A program made the translations under genes and the position numbers. The notes beneath the pieces are model-generated. The model saw nothing but the letters and a program-made list of their open reading frames with translations. It had not been told where the DNA came from and did no database searches. From Sulfurimonas sp. (GTDB lineage Bacteria > Campylobacterota > Campylobacteria > Campylobacterales > Sulfurimonadaceae), in assembly GCA_002899765.1 (NCBI GenBank), contig PPDH01000025.1, positions 151,984 to 196,903 on the forward strand: 44,920 nucleotides of DNA. The letters are read 5' to 3'. Positions within the stretch are counted from its first letter, which is position 1, and every line of letters begins with the position of its first letter. Shown here one piece after another: positions 15,215 to 25,391 of this stretch.

Positions 15215-16993
15215 AATATACTCCATCTCCAAAAGCTTGTTATAAATATCTGAAACTATTTTACCCGCTGCCGCGCCGCCGTGTCCGCCATGCTCAACCA
15301 TAACCAAAACCACATACTGAGGATTCTCATAAGGTCCATAAGAAGCGAACCAAGCATGAGAGCGGGAATAGTACTCCATTTCATGCTCTAGTTCTCTCTC
15401 TTTTATATTTTGTAAGATGCCGACAACCTGTGCCGTTCCTGTCTTGCCCGCAATTTTGATTTTTGAACTTAGATAACCTGTTGCAGTTCCGCTAGGATAA
15501 TTACAGACTTCATACATAGCTTTTTGGATAATTGGAAGTTTTTTTAACTCATCTTCATTAAGCACCTCTTCAAACTCCGGCTTAACTTCTTTATCTCCTA
15601 TCTTATTTGCAAATTGCGGGCGAGGAAGTTTAGCTGTAGCCATAAGTGCCGTAAACTGTGCAATCTGCATGGGTGTAGTTAGAAAATCACCCTGCCCGAT
15701 TGATGTATTTACCGTCTCTCCTATATACCAAGGTTTGTTATATTTACTTCTTTTCCATTCTCTAGAAGGCACGGTACCGACAAACTCATTCGGTAAATCA
15801 ACACCTGTTTTTCTGCCAAGGCCGTATCTAATAAGTCCATCGCTCATCTTTTTGATGCCCAGTTGAATACTTCCTTTGTAAAAATAGTCATCGCAACTCT
15901 CTCGTATTGCTTTTGTTATGCCGGTGTTTCCATGTCCGTCTTTTTTCCAACATCTAAAAATTCTTTTGCCAAGCGGCATTGATGCAGTGCAGTGAACTCC
16001 CCAGTTAGGACCAATTTCAGGTGCAGTAATATAGATGAGTCCAAGACCTGTTTTTATAACTGAACCAGGAGGATAAAGTCCATGAATCAATTTGTTTGTA
16101 AATGGTTTTTCAAGACTGTTTGAAAGTCTATCCCAATCTTCATAAGTAATTCCGGTTACAAACGTGTTCAAGTTGTATTCAGGAAAGCTGCCTGCCGATA
16201 AAATAGCACCGTCCATACCCATGACGACAACAGCACCTGATTTCTCTACAAAGAGAGACGATATATATTTTTGAAGTTCAATATCAATGTTTAGCGTTAA
16301 TTTTCTATTTTCTATTGCCGCTTCACTTGAGAGTTCTTCTATTTCCTGATTATTTGCATTTACCTTTATTTCTCTTTTTCCAGCTTCTCCCTGCAGATAG
16401 GAGTTGTAATATTTCTCTATACCTGATTTGCCGGTATAGCCTATGAGCTCTTGAAGTTTGTCATCTTTTATATCGCTTTTGTTTGCACGCGAAACGTACC
16501 CTATGGAGTGAGCAGCAACTTCGTTATATGGATAAAATCTTTTTGGAGAAGAGACAATATTTATTTTATCTCTAAGATTTAGTAATGAGTATACCGGCAT
16601 AATATCTTCATAAGAGACGAATTCAACTATATCGATAAAATTGTGATTGTAGTAAGAATCACTCTTTTTATAATTTTTTATAATTTTTTCTCTATCTAAA
16701 TTTGGTAAAAGTTTAAGAAGAGTGTCAACCTCTTCCCTTAAGATATGATCATTTTTTTTCAGTCCTAGATGCGGGGCTAACTGTATCTTAAAACCAAGTT
16801 CATTTATTGCAATGGGCTTGTTGTTTATATCTAAAATCTCACCTCTTACCGGCGGAATTTGTTCAGTTTTTATAGTATTGTCGTAAGATAGTTTTTCATA
16901 ATAAGTATTCGACTCTACGGAGAGTAAAAAAACCCTTGCTAAAAGTGCAAGCCATATTGCGGTAAATATAAAAAGTATAAATTTAATTTTCAT
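15206..16993 (-). CDS. mrdA: Penicillin-binding protein 2 (elongasome transpeptidase)
   Basis: Cross-links peptidoglycan for lateral wall growth. 595 residues: one N-terminal membrane helix (1-24), the PBP dimer region with RGEILDINNKPIA, then the transpeptidase domain. The catalytic SxxK is in PPGSVIKTG, the SxD-type motif in RESCDDYFYKG, and KTG in GKTGTAQVVG. HxWFxxYGP(Y) follows, as in other PBP2 proteins. It overlaps the upstream small membrane gene by 4 bp and closes the long minus-strand operon. No rodA is seen here. Confidence 0.95.
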   Translation of the reverse strand: MKIKFILFIFTAIWLALLARVFLLSVESNTYYEKLSYDNTIKTEQIPPVRGEILDINNKPIAINELGFKIQLAPHLGLKKNDHILREEVDTLLKLLPNLDREKIIKNYKKSDSYYNHNFIDIVEFVSYEDIMPVYSLLNLRDKINIVSSPKRFYPYNEVAAHSIGYVSRANKSDIKDDKLQELIGYTGKSGIEKYYNSYLQGEAGKREIKVNANNQEIEELSSEAAIENRKLTLNIDIELQKYISSLFVEKSGAVVVMGMDGAILSAGSFPEYNLNTFVTGITYEDWDRLSNSLEKPFTNKLIHGLYPPGSVIKTGLGLIYITAPEIGPNWGVHCTASMPLGKRIFRCWKKDGHGNTGITKAIRESCDDYFYKGSIQLGIKKMSDGLIRYGLGRKTGVDLPNEFVGTVPSREWKRSKYNKPWYIGETVNTSIGQGDFLTTPMQIAQFTALMATAKLPRPQFANKIGDKEVKPEFEEVLNEDELKKLPIIQKAMYEVCNYPSGTATGYLSSKIKIAGKTGTAQVVGILQNIKERELEHEMEYYSRSHAWFASYGPYENPQYVVLVMVEHGGHGGAAAGKIVSDIYNKLLEMEYIEK

Positions 16994-17442
16994 AAGATAT
17001 TCAAAATTAAAAATTCAACTGCAATATAGTAAATAACATAATAGTTTATACTTGGCATAGGAAGTAAAAATATATTGGCTAAGAGCAAATTAAAAAGGAA
17101 AAAACCAATATAGACTAAAAGGACGATTGCAAATTTTACACATAAGTTACAACTAAAATTTTGCTTTATTTTTGGAACAACATATTTATGAATAAGTGAG
17201 AAATAAATAATAGTGCTAAAGAGCATATAACTGTTTTGTGCTTCGAAAAAAAGCAGGCAAAAAGATACGAGGGTTAAAGAAATAACATCTTCTTGCATAA
17301 GTGCTTTTGAAAAAAGAACATATAAAATTGCAAAAAAAGGCGGCAAAAATAGATATATACCGCTTAATGCGGTATATATTATAAACAACGCAGCATATAG
17401 AAGCGGTGTTAAAGAGTTTTTATGAGAGAGACTTCGTTGCAT
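16990..17442 (-). CDS. Small polytopic membrane protein, MreD-like by position
   Basis: 150 residues with about four or five membrane helices and very few charged residues. It sits directly upstream of mrdA with a 4-bp overlap, the place taken by MreD in many genomes. The size and topology fit MreD, but no signature is strong enough to confirm this. Confidence 0.5.
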   Translation of the reverse strand: MQRSLSHKNSLTPLLYAALFIIYTALSGIYLFLPPFFAILYVLFSKALMQEDVISLTLVSFCLLFFEAQNSYMLFSTIIYFSLIHKYVVPKIKQNFSCNLCVKFAIVLLVYIGFFLFNLLLANIFLLPMPSINYYVIYYIAVEFLILNIL

Positions 17443-17873
17443 ACCGGAAAGTGCTTACATTTTATACAATCAGCCCAGATTTTATGTTCTGGAAGTGATT
17501 CTTTTGGAATTTCAACAAACCCAAGGTTTTCAAAAAAGTGTTGTCTATAGGTTAAACTAAGAACTTTTTGTAAACCTAGTATTTGAGCTTCTTCAATTGC
17601 TTTTAGTACTAAGTTCTGCCCTATTTTCTGTCCTCTTTTACTATCTTTTACGACAAGAGACCTAATCTCGGCAAGTGATGGAGTATGGATATGAAGAGCA
17701 CAAAATCCAACAATCTCTGAATCTTCTTTTGCCAGTATATAAGATCTTATATTTGTCGCTATCTCATCAGAACTTCTAGCCAAAATAAGACCTGCTTCAA
17801 CTTCGGGAATAACAAGTTTTTGCATATTTTCAATATCTGATAATTTAGCTTTTGAAAACTCAATGTTACTCAT
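17409..17873 (-). CDS. argA: GNAT acetyltransferase, probably short-type N-acetylglutamate synthase
   Basis: 154 residues, a single GNAT domain. The acetyl-CoA loop is in DSKRGQKIGQNLV, where R/QxxGxG/A is expected, followed by LTYRQHFFENLGFVEIP. The tail WADCIKCKHFPVCNEVSL has the Cys pattern (DC..C..F..C.E) of short-type N-acetylglutamate synthases such as the mycobacterial one, which start arginine synthesis. The start is ATG 17873, overlapping the engB stop; a TTG one codon earlier is also possible. It overlaps the next gene by 34 bp. Confidence 0.75.
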   Translation of the reverse strand: MSNIEFSKAKLSDIENMQKLVIPEVEAGLILARSSDEIATNIRSYILAKEDSEIVGFCALHIHTPSLAEIRSLVVKDSKRGQKIGQNLVLKAIEEAQILGLQKVLSLTYRQHFFENLGFVEIPKESLPEHKIWADCIKCKHFPVCNEVSLIKTL

Positions 17874-18480
17874 CAAAAGCTCCTTTTAAGATATCGTGTA
17901 TTATTGTTACAACCTTTTGCAAGCCTTTTTTTTTCGAGCTCGAAACCATGACGGCTTGCGGAAACTCTTTTTTAAGAGCATTTTGCTCTTTCTGATTAAG
18001 CTTGTCTATTTTTGTAAATATTTGCAACACATGCTGCGTTTCATCTGCATGTTGAAGCAAAAAATCTGTTACCGACTTATCAATTTCCAAATATGGATGT
18101 CTGCAATCAATAAGATGAATAAAGAGTTTTATCTGTTTTCTTTGTGATATATAATCGGTTAGATTCTTTTCCCAGTCACTTTTTATAGATTTTGATACTT
18201 TTGCATAACCGAAACCGGGTAAATCAACAAATTTTGCAAAACTTTTTTGAGCATCTTCTCTATTTATAAAAGTAACGTCAAAATAATTTATAAGCCTTGT
18301 TTTACCGGGTGTTGAAGATACTTTAGCCAGTCCTTTATGATTACTAAGAGCATTTAAAAGAGAACTTTTACCTACATTTGAGCGAGCCATAAAAACAACT
18401 TCATTTTGCTCATGTGTATCTGGAGCTCCTTCTATATTTGCCGCCGATGTGACAAACCTTGAATCAACAATCTCAATCAT
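17866..18480 (-). CDS. engB: Ribosome biogenesis GTPase EngB/YsxC
   Basis: A small TRAFAC GTPase needed for late 50S assembly. G1 is GRSNVGKSS-like (ARSNVGKSSLLNAL), G2 the Thr of STPGKTRLINYF, G3 VDLPGFGYAKV, G4 TKID, and G5 near VSSSKKKG. 204 residues, full length. It overlaps lptA by 4 bp and the acetyltransferase by 8 bp. Confidence 0.96.
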   Translation of the reverse strand: MIEIVDSRFVTSAANIEGAPDTHEQNEVVFMARSNVGKSSLLNALSNHKGLAKVSSTPGKTRLINYFDVTFINREDAQKSFAKFVDLPGFGYAKVSKSIKSDWEKNLTDYISQRKQIKLFIHLIDCRHPYLEIDKSVTDFLLQHADETQHVLQIFTKIDKLNQKEQNALKKEFPQAVMVSSSKKKGLQKVVTIIHDILKGAFDE

Positions 18481-18956
18481 TTTTTGCTCTTATTGCTATC
18501 TTGCGACATGTCAAATATCATAATTACAGGCTCTTGCTGTGCGCCTTTTGCGTATGCTTTGCCCTCTATTGTTTTTAAAATAACTTCTTCTCCTATAATC
18601 TCTTTTTTTTCATTAGTTTGCTTAAGATGAACCTCTTTAAAAAAGTGATACTCTTTTTTAATCGGAAGATATATCACTTTTTGTGCCTTGCCCTCGTAAA
18701 GAGCGCCATCTAGTGTTTCAATATGAAAAGAAGCATTTCCTTCAGCTATAAATTTTGTCGGTTCTTGTTCTTCGTTTGTATGAATTGTGACTTTTGAAGC
18801 ATTTAATTCATCTTTGCCTCTGACTATATTAACCTCACCTTCAAAGACAGAGACACCCGTTTTTTGGTCTGCATTAAAAAGATTTGCCTTAATCTTTAAC
18901 TCTTGTGAAAAGAGTGTTGCCGTTAAAAAAATTGTTAAAAAAATTGTTTTTTTCAT
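18477..18956 (-). CDS. lptA: Periplasmic LPS-transport protein LptA
   Basis: 159 residues with a signal peptide ending near ATLFS. The OstA-like beta-jellyroll follows: FNADQKTGVSVFEGEVNIVRG, TKFIAEGNASFHIE and YEGKAQKVIYLP. It forms the periplasmic bridge carrying lipopolysaccharide from the LptBFGC complex to LptD. It follows lptC with a 4-bp overlap. Confidence 0.88.
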   Translation of the reverse strand: MKKTIFLTIFLTATLFSQELKIKANLFNADQKTGVSVFEGEVNIVRGKDELNASKVTIHTNEEQEPTKFIAEGNASFHIETLDGALYEGKAQKVIYLPIKKEYHFFKEVHLKQTNEKKEIIGEEVILKTIEGKAYAKGAQQEPVIMIFDMSQDSNKSKK

Positions 18957-19474
18957 TTATTACTCTCTTTTAATTGATATACCGCTTTGACATTTTTTGA
19001 CTCTACTCTCTCTAGAGAGTTATTATACTTTAACTTCTCTCCAACTACCCTGTTTGAGTCTCTATAGAGAACAAAATCTCCATCCGCCGCAGCTATACTT
19101 GTTTTTTTGTTATAGGTTGCTTTTTGCGTCTCAAAAGTTAGCCCGTCCTCTCTTATATATACTATGTCTCCGTCTAAGTAAACCATGTCATTTTTATATA
19201 TTCCGCTGTTAGCTTTCATGTTTGCCATAAACTCTTTTGAATTATCAGTATATTGCATCTTTTGTACAGTATATCTGTTGGCATATTTAGCTGCTTCGCT
19301 GCCATTCATCAAGGTTACAAGTCCATTTTAGTCTAGTTCATGCATAGTAAAAGATGATATAGTAAACAGTGGTACCTCTTTAGATACATGTTGTTTAATT
19401 TCTAGAGGTTTAAACAAAAATAGAATCATCAGTAAACACAGAGAAAAAAAAATAAAAAAGTAGTTTATATTCAT
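18953..19474 (-). pseudogene. lptC: LPS-transport protein LptC, interrupted by in-frame TAA
   Basis: The frame starts at ATG 19474 with a membrane anchor (NYFFIFFSLCLLMILFLF) and runs to HELD, where TAA at 19330-19328 is codon 49. It continues in frame as NGLVTLMNGSEAAKYANRY and on to the LptC jellyroll (YKNDMVYLDGDIVYIREDG). A Glu, Lys or Gln at the stop would restore a normal 173-residue LptC. LptC joins the inner-membrane transporter to LptA and is normally essential where lipopolysaccharide is, so a true null is doubtful. An internal ATG just after the stop (19312) would make a protein without its membrane anchor. Confidence 0.85.
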
Positions 19475-19477
19475 AAT

Positions 19478-19972
19478 TTACAGCCATACGGACAAGAACT
19501 CTTCTCTTGTATCGTTCTCGTCTACTAAAATATCTATCATTTCTCTAACGGCACCTTCTCCGCCTCTTAAGGATAAAACCGTATCAACAAGTTCTCTAAT
19601 CTCTTTTACGCCGTCTTTTGGGGTAAAGCTTCTGCCAACATAGCTTAACATCTTATAGTCGTTTAAATCGTCGCCTATAGCTGCTACTTCATAACTTTTT
19701 AACTTAAGTTTGCCTGTAAGCTCTTTTAGTCTCCCCTCTTTATCTTTAACATGTTGAAAGAGATATTTTATACCTAGTTCTTTAGCTCTTTTTTCAACTA
19801 TTTTGGACTCTCTTCCCGTTATGATTGCAGCGTGAAACCCCATTTTTATCCATGAGCTTATAGCTAAGCCGTCTTTTACATTAAAGTGCTTTGTTTCTTC
19901 GCCGTTTGAAGTATAGATAATATCTCCATTTGTAAGACAGCCGTCGACATCTAAAACAATAAGCTTAATCAC
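19478..19972 (-). CDS. kdsC: 3-deoxy-D-manno-octulosonate 8-phosphate phosphatase
   Basis: A HAD-superfamily enzyme, C0 type without a cap, that dephosphorylates KDO 8-phosphate for the inner core of lipopolysaccharide. Motif I is DVDGCLTNG, motif II the Thr of IITGRES, motif III Lys in the KDKEGR region, and motif IV GDDLND. 164 residues, normal. Neighbours lptC and lptA act later in the same LPS route. It overlaps hisB by 4 bp. Confidence 0.93.
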   Translation of the reverse strand: MIKLIVLDVDGCLTNGDIIYTSNGEETKHFNVKDGLAISSWIKMGFHAAIITGRESKIVEKRAKELGIKYLFQHVKDKEGRLKELTGKLKLKSYEVAAIGDDLNDYKMLSYVGRSFTPKDGVKEIRELVDTVLSLRGGEGAVREMIDILVDENDTREEFLSVWL

Positions 19973-20541
19973 AGCATCTCTTTCGTACTAGGGATGCCGA
20001 CTCTTTCATTTTTCTGCATTGCACGACGAATCGCAACAGCAAGTGATTTAAAAGCTGCCTCTATAATATGGTGTTTGTTTTTTCCTCTAAGAGCCACTAT
20101 ATGTGTACTTATTTTAGCATTTAACACAAAAGCTCTGAAAAACTCTTCGACAAGTTCCGTGTCAAACTGTCCTACTTTGCCTGCCACGTCAATTTCGTAA
20201 ACAAGATACGGACGATTGCTTAAGTCTAAATCACAACTCACGCAAGCTTCATCCATGACAATATTGGCGCTTCCAAAACGTTCCATATTTTTAACCGGAT
20301 ATATCGCTTCTGCCAAAAGAGAACCAAGAACGATTCCAATATCCTCTACACTGTGATGGTCATCTATATTCGTATCGCCTTTGCATGATATTTCTAAGTC
20401 AATTAGAGAATGCTTAGAGAAACTCTACAACATGTGATCCAAGAAACCGACACCGCTATTTATCTTACTTTTCCCTTCTCCGCAAAGTTCTAGTGAAATC
20501 GTGATATCCGTCTCTTTTGTTTTTCTGCTCTTGCTAATCAT
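19969..20541 (-). pseudogene. hisB: Imidazoleglycerol-phosphate dehydratase, interrupted by in-frame TAG
   Basis: Catalyses the sixth step of histidine synthesis. Starting at ATG 20541 the frame gives a normal 190-residue HisB, including [28 protein letters not shown] and the metal-binding DLSNRPYL and KNKHHIIEAAFKSLA. TAG at 20427-20425 is codon 39, directly after DHML and before SFSKHS, where Glu or Asp is usual (GAG to TAG fits). All other active-site residues are present. Translation ending at codon 39 would give no enzyme. Confidence 0.9.
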
Positions 20542-20550
20542 GCATCAGTC

Positions 20551-21357
20551 CTATCTTACGATAAATGAATCTTTAAAATTTCCAAGTGATTTATAATCCC
20601 TAGCCTCTTGTTCGCTTCTAAAACCTTTTAGCCATACTTTAAACATTCTGCCGTTTTGCGTATGCATATCTTTGATAATAGTTTTGTATCCATCCGTATC
20701 GTTATACTTTTTTTGTGTTAAAAGTGCACCCTCAAATTTTGAAAATGATGCTATTTGAAGAGCAAATCCATCTATTTGCTGATCAGGAGGAGACTCTTTT
20801 AGCTGCTCTTGAAGAGGAACTTTCTTTTGATTTTTTGAGTGAAAACCAAGAACTTCAATTGTAACAGGTGCCGTTCCATCGGCAATCATATCTATTTTAC
20901 GTGCCGCAGTATTTGAGAGGTCTATGATTCTTGTTGCAATAAAAGGTCCTCTGTCGTTTATTCTAACAACTGTACTTAAGCCGTTTTTCTTGTTTGTAAC
21001 TTTTACAATTGTATTCATCGGCAGAGTCTTGTGTGCGGCCGTCATATCATACATGTTGTAGGTCTCTCCGTTTGAAGTCAGCTTGCCGTGAAAGTCCGGA
21101 CCATACCAGCTCGCATTACCGCCAAACTCATCACCTACATTTACAACGGTCGGATAATATTTTACTCCCCGTATAACATAAGGTCTCATAGTAGGATGTT
21201 TATAATCTTTTTGATTAATAACTGAACTGTGTAATCTGCTGTCTGAGGAGTAGCTTTTTGTTTGAGCAAAATTTGTATACGTTCTTGTACCTCTCGTACT
21301 ACACCCTGTTGTTAAAATAAGAACTAAGATGATCGTAAAAAAAGATGTTTTATTCAT
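20551..21357 (-). CDS. rlpA: RlpA-like septal lytic transglycosylase lipoprotein with SPOR domain
   Basis: 268 residues. Lipobox LTTGC near residue 19; a double-psi beta-barrel with [35 protein letters not shown] and VRINDRGPF, whose Glu/Asp/His residues match active RlpA; and a C-terminal SPOR domain from about residue 195 ([15 protein letters not shown]) that binds denuded septal glycan. It removes glycan strands lacking stem peptides during division. Its start overlaps the mltD stop by 8 bp. Confidence 0.92.
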   Translation of the reverse strand: MNKTSFFTIILVLILTTGCSTRGTRTYTNFAQTKSYSSDSRLHSSVINQKDYKHPTMRPYVIRGVKYYPTVVNVGDEFGGNASWYGPDFHGKLTSNGETYNMYDMTAAHKTLPMNTIVKVTNKKNGLSTVVRINDRGPFIATRIIDLSNTAARKIDMIADGTAPVTIEVLGFHSKNQKKVPLQEQLKESPPDQQIDGFALQIASFSKFEGALLTQKKYNDTDGYKTIIKDMHTQNGRMFKVWLKGFRSEQEARDYKSLGNFKDSFIVR

Positions 21358-22576
21358 AAAGTTTTAACCTCTCGCCTTCTCTAATCATGCTGCCTTTGAG
21401 CTTATTTGTAAGCTGTATACTTTTAATACTTATCTTATATGCTTTGGAAATTGATTCTAAAGTATCGCCCTTTTTAACTAAATGATAAATTTCTTTATTA
21501 ATTTTTTCAACATTAGCCTTATTGTCTATAGGAATAATTAATTTTTGATTTAGGCTTATAATACTTTTTTTAAGATTGTTAAAATCCATAATCATTTTGT
21601 ATGAAACACCGTACTTTTTGCCTATCTCGTAAAGGCTTTCGCCTCCTTTAACGACATGTACTTTGTAGATATTTTGAATTTTTTCTTCAAAATATTTTTG
21701 TTTAAAATCTGAAAGTTTTATATATGGAATATAGATATCATAACCGCCAAAGTATGGAGGAACAAAATCGTACTTGAGATGTCTGTTTAGTTTTTGCAAT
21801 TCACTAAGAGGTATTCCGACAAGTTTTGATATTCTGTTTAATGATTCGCCTCTTGGAACTCTGACTGTGGAGATAGAGTAAGCATTTGCCCTGTTCAGAA
21901 GGTGTTCATACTCACTTTTAAGTAAAAATTGCTCGTCGTTTCCCATTATGGCAAGAGCTACAATTTTTCTGATATATAGTCTGCTCTCTCTTGGGATATA
22001 CTTTTTTTTAGGATCTAGTAAAATATTCAGTTCATCACTTTTTGCAGCCTCTATTGCCTTGCCGAGTCTTCCGCTTCCACAGTTATAGGCTATTGCAGCT
22101 AAATACCATTTACCGAATCTATCATGAAGGTCACGAAGATGTTTTGCAGCTGCTTCAGTTGACTTAATCAAATCTCTTCTCTCATCAACATAGTTATCAA
22201 TTTTAAGTCCGTAAATTTTACCTGTTTCAGGCATAAACTGCCATAATCCTGATGCTTTCTTGACTGAGTATGCTTTTAATTAAAAATGTGATTCTGCCAT
22301 TGCAAGAAAAAGAAATTCTGCAGGTATGCCATGTTTTGCCAAAATACTTTTTATTGCCGGAATGAAAAGATAAGCATCATTCATAGCCTGAAAAAAGCGC
22401 TTATCTTTATAAATATTCATATTGCTATTTTTCATTCTATTCATAATCGGGTCATATAAGAAGGATGCTTCTATATCAAAAGATTCTAATACGGATATCT
22501 CTTTAGTGTGGTTTGAAGTGAAATTAAGGCTTGCACCCAACAAAAACGGTATTAAAAGCAAAAGGATATATTTCAA
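21350..22576 (-). pseudogene. mltD: Membrane-bound lytic transglycosylase D-like protein with three LysM repeats, interrupted by in-frame TAA
   Basis: The signal peptide (YILLLLIPFLLGASL) leads to a GH23 transglycosylase core: HGIPAEFLFLAMAESHF with the catalytic Glu. TAA follows at 22282-22280 (codon 99), then in the same frame LKAYSVKKASGLWQFMPETG, and IAYNCGSGRLGKAI. Three LysM modules follow (VPRGESLNRIS, VKGGESLYEIG, VKKGDTLESIS). Without the stop the protein would be 408 residues. The TAA falls three codons after the catalytic Glu. Ser (TCA) or Glu (GAA) is a likely original residue. The second part could only be made by reinitiation and would lack the catalytic residue. Confidence 0.88.
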
Positions 22577-22653
22577 AATAGCAACTCTTATTTTAAATTT
22601 AAAATGTAGATTTTATCTAAAGCAATATTAAATAGAGTTAACAGATTGTGATA

Positions 22654-23430
22654 TTAAGAAATATTAAAGAGTCTTAGGGCATTTTCAGTGGTTGTTTTTT
22701 CTATATCTTGCAGTGAAATCTCTAATAGTTCGGACATTTTTTTTGCGACAAAAGTTGTATATAGCGGTTCATTCCTCTCACCTCTATGCGGAGTCGGTGT
22801 CAAGTATGGGCCGTCTGTTTCAATCAAAAGTTTCTCATGTGGGATTTTTGGCAGTACATGAAGCAATTTTTTTGCATTTTTAAAAGTTAAAACACCGCCT
22901 ATTCCAAAGTAAAATCCCTCCTGCGCAAGGCTTAGCAGCTCCTCATCCGCATTATAGCAGTGAAGAACTCCTCCAACTTCTTTTGCATTATGTGCAAGGA
23001 GAATCTCTTTTGAGTCTCTTGAAGCATCTCTTATATGCACGATAAGCGGTTTTTTATACTCTTTGGCTATCTTGATTTGAGCTATAAAAATCTCTTTTTG
23101 GCTCTTTTTTTCTCTCTCTTTCTCTTCATCTGTTCCCTCAAGCCTAAAGTAATCAAGTCCGCATTCGCCTACGGCTATGCATTTTGGATGATTTATATAG
23201 TTATTAAAATCATCTTTGTTAAATGACTCCATGTCATAAGGATGCACGCCGATGGCAAAATAGACATCGCTGTTATTTTGAGCAATTTCTACAGCTTTTA
23301 TCAAGTTTTTTGGATCTGCTCCGGGAATAATAAAACGCTCCACCCCACTCTCTCTGGCTCTTTTTAGCACTTCATCCAAGTCATCTCTATATCTCTCATC
23401 ATCTAGGTGTACATGTGTATCAATTATCAT
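22654..23430 (-). CDS. tatD: TatD family metal-dependent hydrolase
   Basis: A TIM-barrel amidohydrolase-type nuclease. Metal ligands: DTHVHLDD at the N-terminus, GECGLDYF, HIRDA, LHCYN and ETDGPYLTP. 258 residues from ATG 23430, the start that places MIIDTHVHL at the N-terminus as in the family; an upstream in-frame start would lie inside recN. TatD enzymes are 3'-5' exonucleases linked to DNA repair. A TatD-like protein (QatD) also occurs in Qat defence, but the other Qat components are not here. Confidence 0.93.
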   Translation of the reverse strand: MIIDTHVHLDDERYRDDLDEVLKRARESGVERFIIPGADPKNLIKAVEIAQNNSDVYFAIGVHPYDMESFNKDDFNNYINHPKCIAVGECGLDYFRLEGTDEEKEREKKSQKEIFIAQIKIAKEYKKPLIVHIRDASRDSKEILLAHNAKEVGGVLHCYNADEELLSLAQEGFYFGIGGVLTFKNAKKLLHVLPKIPHEKLLIETDGPYLTPTPHRGERNEPLYTTFVAKKMSELLEISLQDIEKTTTENALRLFNIS

Positions 23431-23440
23431 ATCGTTCTCT

Positions 23441-24976
23441 CTATTTTTGTAAACTAAGCAGCTCTTTTGCAAACTTTTTAGCCTCTTGCGTAATGCTTTC
23501 GCCGCTTATAATTCTTGCTATTTCATCAACTCTCTCATCAAATACAAGCTCCACTACATGTGACTCATCGCCTTTTTTATGTACCAAAAAGTGCTGGTCT
23601 CCCATGGAGGTAAGTTGCGGCTGGTGCGAGATTACAAATATTTGGAAATGTCTTGATAGTTCCTTTAATACCCTTGCAACGCTCATAGACTCTTCACCGC
23701 TGAGATTTGCATCAATCTCATCAAGCATCAAAACGCCGCCGTTTTTGTGCATAAACTCAGATTTTAAAGCCAGTACGGCAAGACGAAGCCTGTTAAATTC
23801 TCCAGTACTCACCTTTTGTAAATCGGTAGCATTTAGTTTAAGAACTATTTCGTCTTTTCCAAAAAAACCATATTCAGTATCCTTTATCTCGACCTGAGCA
23901 TCTCGAAGATAGAGCTCTTTTAGATATCTGTTTAAATCATCTTTAAAAGATTTTAGCTCATCTAAGCGAAGAGTGCTGATTTTTTTTGCCAAATCTTTTA
24001 CTTTCGCCTCAAGTCCCGCCTCTCTTGCTGCCAAATCGCCTTTTGTTATCTCTATATTTTCATACTTTTGCAGCTCTAAAATCTTTTGTTCTTTGTACCT
24101 AAGAGCATCCTCTATACTTCCGTATCTTCTTTTTAAATCACTTAACTCTTCAATACGGTTTAGCACCTCTTCTATATCTACTTCATCGAGCGCATTAAAC
24201 TTCTCCTGGGCACTCTCCATAACTGCTCTGAGTTCGTTCATGGCATCGCTAAAAAAAGAGCTCTCTGCATTTAGTGCATCCAGCGCGTTAAATACGCTGC
24301 TCTCATGTTCAAAAACAGTATTTGCTTTGGCTATGGCATCTAACACTTTCTCTTTTTTTGAGAGCTCTTTTTTTATTCCTAAAAGCTCTTCATCTTCAGA
24401 TATTTTCGGGTTTATAGCTTCTATTTTTTTAATTTCAAATGCTGCAAATTCTTTAAGCTCAGATATCTTTTTTTGTTCTTCTTCAATTATCAAAAGCTCT
24501 TTTTTGACTCTTTTATGTTCTAAAAAAGCTTCTTTGTAGTCACTTTTGAGTGCATCTATGCCGTGAGTTTGTTTTTTTATCCTACTGTCTAAAATAGATA
24601 AAAGATTTTCATTTTCAAAATCGCTGAAATCCCTTAAAGAGAGATGTCTTAAGTAGTTTGAAGATAAGTTGTCCATCGCTTTTTTGGAGATGCTTTGGTT
24701 GTTTATAAAGTATCTTGATTTCTCTTTTTTTATATGCTTAAAGATATATATATCATCGCTTTGTATGCCATGTTTATCAGCATCCAACTCCCATGAAACA
24801 GTCGATTCACACAATGATGCATCACATGAAGCAGTTCCGAATGATGATAATATCGAGCTCATCAAAATCGACTTTCCGCTTCCGCTGGGGCCTGTGAAAA
24901 CCACCAATCCACACTTTAAGTCTAACTCAACTTCTTTAAAGCTTAGATAATCTTTTAGGTAAAATCTCTCTATCAT
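23441..24976 (-). CDS. recN: DNA repair protein RecN
   Basis: An SMC-like ATPase acting at double-strand breaks. Walker A is GPSGSGKSILM near residue 30. A long coiled-coil arm spans about residues 130-340. The ABC signature region is STGEFNRLRLAV, Walker B LMLDEIDANLSGEES, and the switch His in FVISHQPQL. 511 residues, slightly shorter than E. coli RecN and typical for the group. It is first in the long minus-strand series. The 200-bp AT-rich gap upstream holds divergent promoters. Confidence 0.94.
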   Translation of the reverse strand: MIERFYLKDYLSFKEVELDLKCGLVVFTGPSGSGKSILMSSILSSFGTASCDASLCESTVSWELDADKHGIQSDDIYIFKHIKKEKSRYFINNQSISKKAMDNLSSNYLRHLSLRDFSDFENENLLSILDSRIKKQTHGIDALKSDYKEAFLEHKRVKKELLIIEEEQKKISELKEFAAFEIKKIEAINPKISEDEELLGIKKELSKKEKVLDAIAKANTVFEHESSVFNALDALNAESSFFSDAMNELRAVMESAQEKFNALDEVDIEEVLNRIEELSDLKRRYGSIEDALRYKEQKILELQKYENIEITKGDLAAREAGLEAKVKDLAKKISTLRLDELKSFKDDLNRYLKELYLRDAQVEIKDTEYGFFGKDEIVLKLNATDLQKVSTGEFNRLRLAVLALKSEFMHKNGGVLMLDEIDANLSGEESMSVARVLKELSRHFQIFVISHQPQLTSMGDQHFLVHKKGDESHVVELVFDERVDEIARIISGESITQEAKKFAKELLSLQK

Positions 24977-25180
24977 TCATAACAGCCTTGTAAAATATTT
25001 TCAGATTATACTTGTTTTGTGTTAAAAATCTAAAAGCATCTATAATTATAATTATTTTTATATCGGTAAGACTTTTTTATTTAAATTTGTCATATTTTAA
25101 TTTATTTTAAAACTTATATTATAAAAGTTTTTTAGATATAGTATATTATAAATTTAAAATATATAAATAAGGATTAAAAG

Positions 25181-25387
25181 ATGCAAATAAAACTCTGTAA
25201 GAAATATCCTAAAAAAAATAAACTTGTAAAAAAACTCACTTCAAACTTTCCGGCTGCGTCTATTATAATGGAATCATGTATCGACATGTGTAAGTATTGC
25301 AAGTTAATGCCCACCGCCATAGTTGACGGCAAAAAAGTAAAAAAGAAAAGTATTAAGAAGTTTATAAAAACGCTGGATAAAAAATAG
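25181..25387 (+). CDS. Small CxxC protein, possible thioredoxin-like fold
   Basis: 68 residues, strongly basic. The middle reads ESCIDMCKYCKLMPTAIVDGKKVK, with a cysteine cluster followed by a PxAIVDG strand-turn such as is seen in small thioredoxin-fold proteins of the DUF1450 kind. Good RBS (AAGGA). It is convergent with nadK with a 4-bp gap. The 204 bp upstream (24977-25180) contain no gene, only very AT-rich promoter-like sequence. Function unknown. Confidence 0.6.
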   Translation: MQIKLCKKYPKKNKLVKKLTSNFPAASIIMESCIDMCKYCKLMPTAIVDGKKVKKKSIKKFIKTLDKK

Positions 25388-25391
25388 AGTT

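Noticed and set aside
23415-24950. Several long plus-strand frames rich in Ser and Leu opposite recN
   Set aside because: They mirror the Lys/Glu-rich coiled-coil codons of recN on the other strand and show no start signals or domain.
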